From a virus: DNA of 64,000 nt. Of this stretch, positions 24,761-31,980 are shown in pieces. The stretch lies in the IMG/VR virus record IMGVR_UViG_3300031669_000003, positions 56,911-120,910 of that record. One strand, 5' to 3'. The notes below the pieces were generated by a model. The model ran no database searches, was not told the origin of the DNA, and saw nothing but the letters and a program-made list of their open reading frames with translations. Within the stretch, counting starts at the first letter, position 1. Each line of letters begins with the position of its first letter. A program made the translations under genes and the position numbers.

Positions 24761-25453
24761 ATGCCGGACAAAGAGGTTCAAGTCGGTCCACATCGGGAAA
24801 CGCCGACGGGTTCCTTCACGGGAGCCCACGCTCTCGATCGTATCGAACGCGAACGAGCCGAGAAGGCCATCGAGGAGGGAAAGCGCAAGGCCGAAGCAGG
24901 CAAGGAGGTGGAGGAGGAGAAGGACGAGCGGGATAAGGAGATTGACAAACTGCTCCCTGCGAAGATCACATCCTCCATCGGCCCCATGGCATTCGACTCA
25001 TTCAAGAAGTGGTACTCCTCGATCTGGGATCAGGTCGTGAGCAAGGAGCATCTCGCCAGAGGTTTCTGCACGATGACTCGGGACATCTCGGGAATCTCCG
25101 TCGTCTTCAGGACGTTCAGATCAAAGGAGATGCGCATCATCAACTCCTTCTCTCCTGTGTCGAATCCGGACTCCAATTTCGGGAAGTACCTCGAGGAGGA
25201 CGCTGCCTATCGCGCTATCCAGATCGTTTTCGGTATCACTGAGTTTGACGGGAAGACGGTGCCGCAAATTGGCTTTCCCACGGGCGATCTTCAGGCCTGG
25301 AGGGAGGGCGCGGACCTTAAAGCCAGGCTTGACTGGGTCGATACACTTCCCGAGGAGATGGTGTCTGTCATGAACGCGATTCTCGCCGACGTGACGATCG
25401 CTTACAGGCTGGCTCTGAGGGAGAACTTAAAAAACCAATTAGCACCTCTTTAG
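24761..25453 (+). CDS. tail assembly chaperone-like protein (short frame product)
   Basis: 230 aa from ATG 24761 (GAGGAGG site). The N-terminal ~75 residues are charged and coiled; the rest is folded (SGISVVFRTFRSKEMRIINS, AYRAIQIVFGITEFDGKTV). Near the end is the slippery heptamer A AAA AAC (25429-25435), and the -1 frame beyond it is open for 114 more codons. A short product plus a -1 frameshift extension is the hallmark of gpG/gpGT tail assembly chaperones upstream of tape-measure genes. Sequence similarity to a named family is not obvious, so the call rests on architecture and position. Confidence 0.65.
   Translation: MPDKEVQVGPHRETPTGSFTGAHALDRIERERAEKAIEEGKRKAEAGKEVEEEKDERDKEIDKLLPAKITSSIGPMAFDSFKKWYSSIWDQVVSKEHLARGFCTMTRDISGISVVFRTFRSKEMRIINSFSPVSNPDSNFGKYLEEDAAYRAIQIVFGITEFDGKTVPQIGFPTGDLQAWREGADLKARLDWVDTLPEEMVSVMNAILADVTIAYRLALRENLKNQLAPL
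25429..25435 (+). other. -1 programmed ribosomal frameshift site A AAA AAC
   Basis: In the zero frame the codons read TTA AAA AAC, which is the X XXY YYZ arrangement. Slipping one base back opens a frame with no stop from 25435 to 25779. The zero frame stops 6 codons later at 25451-25453. Confidence 0.7.
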
Positions 25454-25779
25454 CATTCCTGAGGGCCAGGCTTATAGCTAAGGGGGTGCATCTTTCAGAG
25501 TATGATCTCCTCGAGCAGGTCGATCTCATCGAGGCCGAGAGGCGAGACCTGTTCATAGATTTCGGAAGGGAAGCGATCAAGGTCCTGTCGACGGCGAAGG
25601 ATCATGATCATGCGATGTCTCTCATAGGCCACCTCAGGAAGATTTTCTTCGTGGATGAGGGCCAGAAAGACCATGAGAAGATTTCCAAGCAGGCCGATGA
25701 ACTCATCAGGATGGGTAGCCTGACTTACACAATCGAGCCCAAGAAGGGCGGAGCATCACTGGTGATCTCGAACAAATGA
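25435..25779 (+). CDS. frameshift extension of tail assembly chaperone-like gene
   Basis: 114 codons in the -1 frame relative to the upstream gene, giving a fusion of about 339 aa. Its sequence is ordinary coding material (EYDLLEQVDLIEAERRDLFI, DHDHAMSLIGHLRKIFFV). Independent initiation at GTG 25486 after AAGGGG is possible but weaker. The stop overlaps the next gene's ATG by 4 nt. Confidence 0.65.
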   Translation, partial: PISTSLAFLRARLIAKGVHLSEYDLLEQVDLIEAERRDLFIDFGREAIKVLSTAKDHDHAMSLIGHLRKIFFVDEGQKDHEKISKQADELIRMGSLTYTIEPKKGGASLVISNK

Positions 25780-26324
25780 CAGACACCTACTACGCAGCGA
25801 ACAAGACGCAGCAGTTCTCCGAGATGGTGAAGGAGGGCGTGCGGAATCTCCGGTCCAGCAAGCTCGTCCCGTACTACGAGGTGCCGGCCGTCTCAGGCGC
25901 AGACGCCTCGGCCAGGTATGATGCTTCCGTGACCTTCAGGTCGAAGAACGGTCTTCCACCAGTCACGGAGTCTTCCTTCTCGTCCCAGATCTCGAGGGGT
26001 TTCGGCAAGGACACGTTCATTCAGTTCTTGAACGAGATGGGGATTGAATCTCAGGTCGTCATCGATCTGTTCAACGACGATCCTGGTGAACGAATTCCTC
26101 AGATCCCAGGTCTCTCGGACCTGATTCACGACCTCGTGAGGAAGGGGTTCAAAATCGATACCTCGGCTCTCATGAGAACCTTCCCGGGGCTCGACCTGTC
26201 GTCGGACCCGGTCCTCCATCTGAGCGAGGAGGATCCGTCCACGTGGGCGGAAGAGGATTCCGTGGTTGCAGCTCGACTGCGGAAAGCCAAGACCTACGCA
26301 CGTCTGTATATGCAAGGGGGGTAG
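25776..26324 (+). CDS. hypothetical virion-block protein
   Basis: 182 aa, starting within the previous stop (ATGA). Soluble, mixed composition (ISRGFGKDTFIQFLNEMGIE, VVIDLFNDDPGERIPQIPGL). No family recognised. The position just after a chaperone-like pair suggests tail assembly. Confidence 0.75.
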   Translation: MTDTYYAANKTQQFSEMVKEGVRNLRSSKLVPYYEVPAVSGADASARYDASVTFRSKNGLPPVTESSFSSQISRGFGKDTFIQFLNEMGIESQVVIDLFNDDPGERIPQIPGLSDLIHDLVRKGFKIDTSALMRTFPGLDLSSDPVLHLSEEDPSTWAEEDSVVAARLRKAKTYARLYMQGG

Positions 26325-26325
26325 C

Positions 26326-26637
26326 ATGAACCGTATGATCGTGGGAGTTCTCCTCCTGGCTGTCGTCTGTCTCGCGGCTCAGGGGTGCTTCCTATGCCCG
26401 GACAAGATCGACGGAGACCGCCTCCAGCAGGTCAACCAGGAGTGGTGGGCGATCTACAATTCCCAGCGTCGGATGACCAAGGTCGAGGCCTCGGAGTACG
26501 AGGCATTGGCGGACGAGCAGAAACTTGAGTGGCGCAAGGATGGGAAGCCAACGGATAGGCCCCTTCTCCTTGAGCAGCTCGACGCCGTCACCGATCTCAA
26601 GAAGGCGATTGACGAGGAGGCTGAAGCGGCGAAGTAG
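26326..26637 (+). CDS. small lipoprotein, possible outer-membrane spanin component
   Basis: 103 aa. A signal sequence (MNRMIVGVLLLAVVCLAAQGC) ends in a lipobox-like AQGC with Cys21 as the lipidation site. The mature part is charged and helical (ALADEQKLEWRKDGKP, LDAVTDLKKAIDEEAEAAK). It sits three genes before a holin-like gene, so a lysis role (Rz1-like lipoprotein) is reasonable but not proven; host-surface exclusion lipoproteins look similar. Confidence 0.7.
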   Translation: MNRMIVGVLLLAVVCLAAQGCFLCPDKIDGDRLQQVNQEWWAIYNSQRRMTKVEASEYEALADEQKLEWRKDGKPTDRPLLLEQLDAVTDLKKAIDEEAEAAK

Positions 26638-26666
26638 TTGCGGTCTCAACCAAAAGGAGGATCTAT

Positions 26667-27128
26667 ATGGACGAGGAGAAACCCGAAGTCGAGGAGAACA
26701 AGTTGATCCAGGTGGCAGCCTTGAAGATCCTGGACGGACTGACGAAGAAGGGTCTCGACCAGGTGAAAGACGAAAAGGTCAAGGAGTACCTGACCGAGGT
26801 CTGGGGCGATCTCAAGGACGAGATCCCGGATCTATTCGACGTTCTCGTAGGGGACGGCGAGGTCGTTCTCAGTGGGAAGTACGAGGACGCCACGAAGACG
26901 ATCATGAAGAAGATCCAGGACGACATCCTGGCCTTCCGGGCCGGAGGCATGGACGCCATCGACTTCGAGGAGATCGTCAGGATCCGCAGGGCCGCGATCT
27001 TCGCCCTCTACAACGCCCAGAAGGCGAGCCAGGCGCAGCCGAGCCTCCAGTACGTGCTAACGGCGGCGGAGAGCATCGCCACGATTCTCATCACCAAAGG
27101 AATCCCCTTCATCTTGGCCCTCCTGTAG
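26667..27128 (+). CDS. hypothetical protein with C-terminal hydrophobic helix
   Basis: 153 aa; AAGGAGG 6 nt before ATG. The first ~125 residues are acidic and helical; the last ~17 (SIATILITKGIPFILALL) could insert in a membrane. It lies between the lipoprotein and the holin-like gene, so it may belong to the lysis set. No family recognised. Confidence 0.75.
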   Translation: MDEEKPEVEENKLIQVAALKILDGLTKKGLDQVKDEKVKEYLTEVWGDLKDEIPDLFDVLVGDGEVVLSGKYEDATKTIMKKIQDDILAFRAGGMDAIDFEEIVRIRRAAIFALYNAQKASQAQPSLQYVLTAAESIATILITKGIPFILALL

Positions 27129-27163
27129 GGTCTCGGGGTTTCCGTACATAGGGAGGACCAGAC

Positions 27164-27523
27164 ATGGACTGGAACGAGATCATCCAGACCGCGCTCACGA
27201 ACTACGTGATCCCCATCGTGTTCCTGATCATCTCCACCCTGGCCGCCCGCTACCTGATCCCCTGGCTCAAGAAGAAGGAAGCGGAGGCGGACACGGTGCT
27301 GAAGAAGACCGCCATCGGCATGGCCATCTCGGCCGTCGAGCAGCAGAACGAGGCCTGGAAGAAGCAGGACTCCGAAGTCCAGAACGGCGTCCAGAAGAAA
27401 GAATCGGCGATCACCAAGGCGTCCAAGGTCCTCGGGAATTACGGAGTCAAGATGTCCCCTGAAGACATCGGGGACATGATCGAATCCGTTCTCGGAGAGT
27501 CCAAAACCAAGCCGAAAGAATGA
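27164..27523 (+). CDS. holin-like protein (LLH type)
   Basis: 119 aa. One N-terminal membrane segment (YVIPIVFLIISTLAARYLIPWL), then a long charged helix with repeated Ala/Lys (KKTAIGMAISAVEQQNEAWKK), which matches the plan of LLH-family phage holins. A holin makes the inner-membrane lesion that starts lysis. No endolysin is recognisable in this window. A rho-independent terminator follows 23 nt after the stop. Confidence 0.65.
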   Translation: MDWNEIIQTALTNYVIPIVFLIISTLAARYLIPWLKKKEAEADTVLKKTAIGMAISAVEQQNEAWKKQDSEVQNGVQKKESAITKASKVLGNYGVKMSPEDIGDMIESVLGESKTKPKE

Positions 27524-27546
27524 TCCGGACCGACCCTCATCCCACG

Positions 27547-27579
27547 ATCCCCGCAAGCGCAGGCCGCGGGGATTTTTAT
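27547..27579 (+). terminator. rho-independent terminator
   Basis: ATCCCCGC at 27547-27554 pairs with GCGGGGAT at 27566-27573, followed by TTTTATT. It closes the chaperone-to-holin transcription unit. Confidence 0.85.
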
Positions 27580-27602
27580 TTAGTCGTTGCCCGCTGTATA
27601 CT
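27575..27602 (+). promoter_or_regulatory. rightward promoter before the 1000-aa virion gene
   Basis: TTTATT (27575-27580), 16-nt spacer, TATACT (27597-27602). It lies right after a terminator and 24 nt before the ATG at 27627, so a new transcript probably begins here. The -35 is weak. Confidence 0.6.
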
Positions 27603-27626
27603 TAATGCAAAATCGAGAGGAATCCG

Positions 27627-30600
27627 ATGCCGGATCCACAACTTCGAGATCTCGTAGAAGCGGCGAGGCAGCGTTCCGAGGCCTTTCTACAGCAGTCCCA
27701 CAACCAGATGCTCCAGAACTTCCAGGAGCATCGGGCCATGGCTATTGGGGTCCCTGCTATGGCCGCGGCGGGCGTTGCTGGGGCGGGTCTTGGTGGATCC
27801 ACACAGCAGGGAACCCCAGCCGGGCGCCTCATGGACACCATCACTCAGCTGGTGAGGCGTGGGGCCACGTTCGGGGCCGGGGTGGCAGGAGACGTGGTCC
27901 AGCCGGTCTTCAGCGCGGGTCAGGGAGCGGTCCAAGGAATTGCGGGTGGTGGCGCTTTCATGTCTGGTGCAGGGGCTTTTGGTCCTGCCGGAGTCGCCGG
28001 TGGAAGCTACATGGACATGAACCAGAGGATGGGATTTGCACAGACCGCATGGACGGCCTTGGGTAAGGACGTTCCCTGGTTCGGCAAATATGCAGGTCAA
28101 CGTCTTTCGATGACTCGCGAACAAGCAACTCAGATGGCCCAGGAAGACATATTATACGGAGTATCTGGAGGAGCCAGGAGAGGTGCAGCCGGAGTAGCGA
28201 ATGCTATCTCATTCGGTTTCTTAAACATGAGTCTGCGTAGACAAGGACTTCTCATGAGTACCGTCTACGCCGATCGTTTCGCTAAACACATTCAGAATCA
28301 GTTCAGATTCGTTACAAAAGAAAATTTGGCCCGGGCTGGAATGGGAGAGTATGCGGGAGCTTTTGAAACCGGAATCACGCGTGGTGGTGCCACGGCTCTA
28401 TCGGGTCAGATGGCCCAAGAACTCGGGGGTCTTGAGGCTGAAATGGGTCTCGCTCCCGAAGAGATCATGACCCTCCAGTCGAGAGCTGCTGGAATGATGG
28501 GCATTCAGGGCATCAACAAGATGTTTACCGAGGGAGGAGGTCGTGACGCAGTAAGTAATCGTTTGAGTAGAACCATGAACCGTCAGACCAGGTCGGTAAA
28601 AGATATACAGCAGGGCTTGAACCTGAGCGAGAAAGAGGCTGAAGAGTTCTTCGATACTATCGGGCAAATGTATGGGACGGCGGACAGGGTCGCCAAGATG
28701 GTGAAGCAGACTCAGGTGCATGCGGGCAAGTGGGGAATGAACAAGCGCCAGGTCTTCGATATGATGCGCGAATTCGAGGACATGGGAAGGACGATGGCCA
28801 TAGGTCAGGAGGAGACTGGAAGAGTCGGAATGGATTATGCCGGAGCTCTAAGAGCGCAGAGTTATCGTGGTCTGATGACTCGACAGGAGCTGATGAGATT
28901 CGGAGGCCGTACCGAGGAAGAGGCTCTACAACGACAGGTCATGACCAGGTTTCAGAGAAATATACAAATGTACGAAACAGGACGTCTTGGCGGAGCAGGG
29001 GTCCTGATGACGCAGAATCGTGGCGCTTTCATGCAGTTCATGACGGGCCGTATGGATCCCATGGAATTAGCAGGAGAGGTCGGGAGAGTCTACGCCGAGA
29101 ACCCATGGGCAGGTGCCGCGGCTCGTTTTGATCCGCGAACCAGGAGGATGGCTGGAAGACTCGGTGAACTTGTTCAATTCAGAAAAGTGACGGCCCTAAG
29201 GCAGTCGGGGATGCTTTTGACCCAGGATGTTAATGCCGCCATTTCGGAATTCCAAGGTCTCACTGGATTGCAGGATGCTGATGCTGCCCAGGATTTCAGG
29301 CGCTTCATGAGAGAGCAGGCGATGTTCGGTCGTGAAGCTGCCCAGAAATTCGGAAAAGGTGACAATGTCCAGAGAGGGGAGGATCTTCAGAATCTGTTCC
29401 ATAGGATTCAATCCGAGGACTTGTCACAGCTGGCTTCATCAATGTATGGCGGAGATGTATACGAGGCCACTCTTGGGTTCTATGATACGTTGACTAACGG
29501 AGGCAAAGACCGGTTGAGATCCGATCTCAATCTTGAAGACGAACTTCTCAAAAAATCGTTCGAACAAGTTTCAACTCCAGGCGAGATAGCGGCTGAAATG
29601 AGAAAGTCCGATGTGACCGGACTCGGTAAGACCATAGCCAGATTTGGATCATCTCGTTCTGCTCCTACGAATTTGAACTTTCGCCAGATTGCCAGAGAAT
29701 CTCAGGGAGCCTTTTCAAAGGACATAAGAACATTTATCAGTCCTCTCATAAAACGAGGAATAGGGCGTGCCGATCTCAATACGCTCATCTTCGGGGAGGC
29801 CTCTTCCGATCTCGGAACCAGAATTACAGTTGGCGAGAATAATCTTCTTTTTATGTCGATGAATGAGAATGGAACCTTCAGAATAAGATCGGGAGAAAAG
29901 GAAGTTGAGAGTACATCTTTTGGCGATTTGGACAGATCCTTACGAACTATTCTTCCCGATGTAGATAACGATGTCATCAAAAGAGCTCAGTTCTTGATAG
30001 CGACAAGAGTAGCGAAAGGACTTGGAAGTTTGGCGGGTGGAGGACTCGAGACCGCTCTCGCTGCAATTCAAAAAACGGGCCGGATTATGAGTCCGGCTCG
30101 AAGAGCTTATGAGGCGTTGAACTTCCACAGATATAAGGGATTTGCCGAAACTGTCTTTGGTCCTACAGTCGATAATATGGGATCGTTGACCGAAAAAGCA
30201 GCCGATTCCGAGAGAGACACAAAAACATCTAATACGCTTATGAGACTCGGAGCCACTGGAGTCTATGCCTTCGGTCGTGCGTTCAAGCGGGCCGGGACCG
30301 GATTCGGTCTTGAAGATGGATTGGGGAAAGTGGCCGATATATTCGGATCGACCGAAGAAGCCGAAGACAATATACGTAGAGCACTCGAGAGAGCTAACGT
30401 ACCCGGATGGAGTAATGAGAAAATAGGGAGGGCCTTAACCAAAGAGGGAAATGAACGGAGGGAACTCAAACAGGCGATAGTCGGTAGAAATGTAGTTCAG
30501 GAAATATTGAATCTCGTGCTGAAAGCCCAGGAGGCCGAGAAGCTCGAGGATCCCCTCGGAACTACTAATAGACCGATGATCGTCAAGCCTGAGGGGACAA

Positions 30601-30629
30601 CTTGGGATGCTCTGGTGAAACCCAAATAA
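27627..30629 (+). CDS. large virion protein, possible tape measure protein
   Basis: 1000 aa; GAGAGGAATCCG upstream of ATG. Residues ~35-120 are Ala/Gly-rich and hydrophobic (VPAMAAAGVAGAGLGGST, AGGGAFMSGAGAFGPAGVAG), the rest is largely helical and rich in Met, Arg and Gln. Size, composition and the location between a chaperone-like pair and hub-type genes fit a tape measure protein, which sets tail length. I see no muramidase or peptidase motif. Codons use more A/T than flanking genes (many AGA, AAA, ATA), a sign of separate history or constraint. Confidence 0.55.
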   Translation: MPDPQLRDLVEAARQRSEAFLQQSHNQMLQNFQEHRAMAIGVPAMAAAGVAGAGLGGSTQQGTPAGRLMDTITQLVRRGATFGAGVAGDVVQPVFSAGQGAVQGIAGGGAFMSGAGAFGPAGVAGGSYMDMNQRMGFAQTAWTALGKDVPWFGKYAGQRLSMTREQATQMAQEDILYGVSGGARRGAAGVANAISFGFLNMSLRRQGLLMSTVYADRFAKHIQNQFRFVTKENLARAGMGEYAGAFETGITRGGATALSGQMAQELGGLEAEMGLAPEEIMTLQSRAAGMMGIQGINKMFTEGGGRDAVSNRLSRTMNRQTRSVKDIQQGLNLSEKEAEEFFDTIGQMYGTADRVAKMVKQTQVHAGKWGMNKRQVFDMMREFEDMGRTMAIGQEETGRVGMDYAGALRAQSYRGLMTRQELMRFGGRTEEEALQRQVMTRFQRNIQMYETGRLGGAGVLMTQNRGAFMQFMTGRMDPMELAGEVGRVYAENPWAGAAARFDPRTRRMAGRLGELVQFRKVTALRQSGMLLTQDVNAAISEFQGLTGLQDADAAQDFRRFMREQAMFGREAAQKFGKGDNVQRGEDLQNLFHRIQSEDLSQLASSMYGGDVYEATLGFYDTLTNGGKDRLRSDLNLEDELLKKSFEQVSTPGEIAAEMRKSDVTGLGKTIARFGSSRSAPTNLNFRQIARESQGAFSKDIRTFISPLIKRGIGRADLNTLIFGEASSDLGTRITVGENNLLFMSMNENGTFRIRSGEKEVESTSFGDLDRSLRTILPDVDNDVIKRAQFLIATRVAKGLGSLAGGGLETALAAIQKTGRIMSPARRAYEALNFHRYKGFAETVFGPTVDNMGSLTEKAADSERDTKTSNTLMRLGATGVYAFGRAFKRAGTGFGLEDGLGKVADIFGSTEEAEDNIRRALERANVPGWSNEKIGRALTKEGNERRELKQAIVGRNVVQEILNLVLKAQEAEKLEDPLGTTNRPMIVKPEGTTWDALVKPK

Positions 30630-30637
30630 GGTGTTGC

Positions 30638-31213
30638 ATGGTGTTCGATCTAAACTTCATATCTGATGGTATCCAGGAGAGCATGAGCGCGATCGTGGAG
30701 ACCACCCAGCAGGCAGATCGCGCTCCAGACGTCATGAGGGCCGGCAACAGGGACGTCTACAACCTACTCGCGACCGAGCAGCATATCGTCAAGGAGTACC
30801 TCGATATGCCATCCGTTCTCTCGATCCGGAGAGGACGAAGGATCATTGCCGCCACCGACCACTTCATTCTCGGGTCAGCGAATGAGTCCGATCAGGAGAG
30901 GATGTCTTTCGTTTTCACGTTCGGCGATCCCGTCTTGTTCGGTGGGATGGGCAGGCGGCCGAGGATCTGGACCTACGCCGGATTCCTAAAGGATTCACTT
31001 GTAGGTGGGAAGGGGATCTCAGGCTGGAGAAAGATGTACGACGAGTATCTTCGTGGAACGAAGTGCAGGAGAAACGGGGCCATTGCTGATCTCAGGTATA
31101 GGGATCAGTGGCGTCTCGGATACATTGTGGCCTCGAGTATGACCTACGAGGAGTCGAAGCCACGGGTATCCACGTTCTCATTTTCCATGTTCATCATCGA
31201 GTCTATTCCATAA
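30638..31213 (+). CDS. baseplate/tail protein, hypothetical
   Basis: 191 aa; AAGGTG before ATG 30638. Mixed alpha/beta with a middle stretch RMSFVFTFGDPVLFGGMGRR and a late VSTFSFSMFIIESI. The last codons overlap the next gene (TAATG). Residues ~85-185 resemble in arrangement the following 255-aa protein (a strand-rich block with R...W.GYI), so the two may be paralogues. Baseplate role inferred from neighbours. Confidence 0.7.
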   Translation: MVFDLNFISDGIQESMSAIVETTQQADRAPDVMRAGNRDVYNLLATEQHIVKEYLDMPSVLSIRRGRRIIAATDHFILGSANESDQERMSFVFTFGDPVLFGGMGRRPRIWTYAGFLKDSLVGGKGISGWRKMYDEYLRGTKCRRNGAIADLRYRDQWRLGYIVASSMTYEESKPRVSTFSFSMFIIESIP

Positions 31214-31980
31214 TGGCCAATCTGACACCAGACAGACTTCCGTCGAGGATGAAGTATTTGACGTCTTCCCAGGACGTTAATGACATCGTCCGTTCGACTA
31301 TCACGCTGCATAGGCTCCTCGACAACGGACTTCCGGAGGAGGCTCCTGTCGAAATCGCCGACATGCTCCACATCCAATCCATCTCGGTTCCGGATGAGGA
31401 GCGGATTCAAATCTCGGTGGATTCGGCAGACGACGGTAAGGTCTACATTTTCGGGCGTCAGGCTCGAGTCTACTCGGTCTCGTGTTTCCTTGTGGATAGC
31501 AATCAGGACTCCAGGGTCGGGTCCGCTATCGATCAGGCCTTCGGGGGAAACCTTCTGACCAGATGGCTCGAGTTCTATGAGGACCAGTTCAGGTTTACGA
31601 AGTGCCTCGAGAGGGGTTATATCGTCAGAATTCGGTGGAGGAACTCGGAATACTGGGGATACATTCTCAGCAACGCAAGGACCATCGAGTCCACGAATCC
31701 GAGTGTCATTCCGATCAGTTTCACGTTCGCTCATATCTTCGGCGAAGAGCATATGAACTTCGACGTGCTGGACCCTCAGAATGGGTATCCGTCCTTCCCG
31801 GTGATGATCAGTAGGGAGGGCTACCAGCATCTTATGAACTATATCGCCACCGACCCATGGATCGGTGAGCCCGCTTCAGCGGTGTCGAGGCATTCGGAAG
31901 GGAGGACTTCGGTGCCATCAAACGCCGGTCCAGTGAATCCGGACCTCGTTCCAGTGTTCAATGAAGAGGATCTCGGCTGA
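31213..31980 (+). CDS. baseplate/tail protein, hypothetical
   Basis: 255 aa. Strand-rich centre (ERIQISVDSADDGKVYIFGR, RGYIVRIRWRNSEYWGYILS, SVIPISFTFAHIFGE) as in tail-tube-initiator or LysM-type baseplate proteins, but no LysM motif is certain. TAATG overlap with the gene before and TGATG with the hub-type gene after suggest fixed stoichiometry. Confidence 0.7.
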   Translation: MANLTPDRLPSRMKYLTSSQDVNDIVRSTITLHRLLDNGLPEEAPVEIADMLHIQSISVPDEERIQISVDSADDGKVYIFGRQARVYSVSCFLVDSNQDSRVGSAIDQAFGGNLLTRWLEFYEDQFRFTKCLERGYIVRIRWRNSEYWGYILSNARTIESTNPSVIPISFTFAHIFGEEHMNFDVLDPQNGYPSFPVMISREGYQHLMNYIATDPWIGEPASAVSRHSEGRTSVPSNAGPVNPDLVPVFNEEDLG

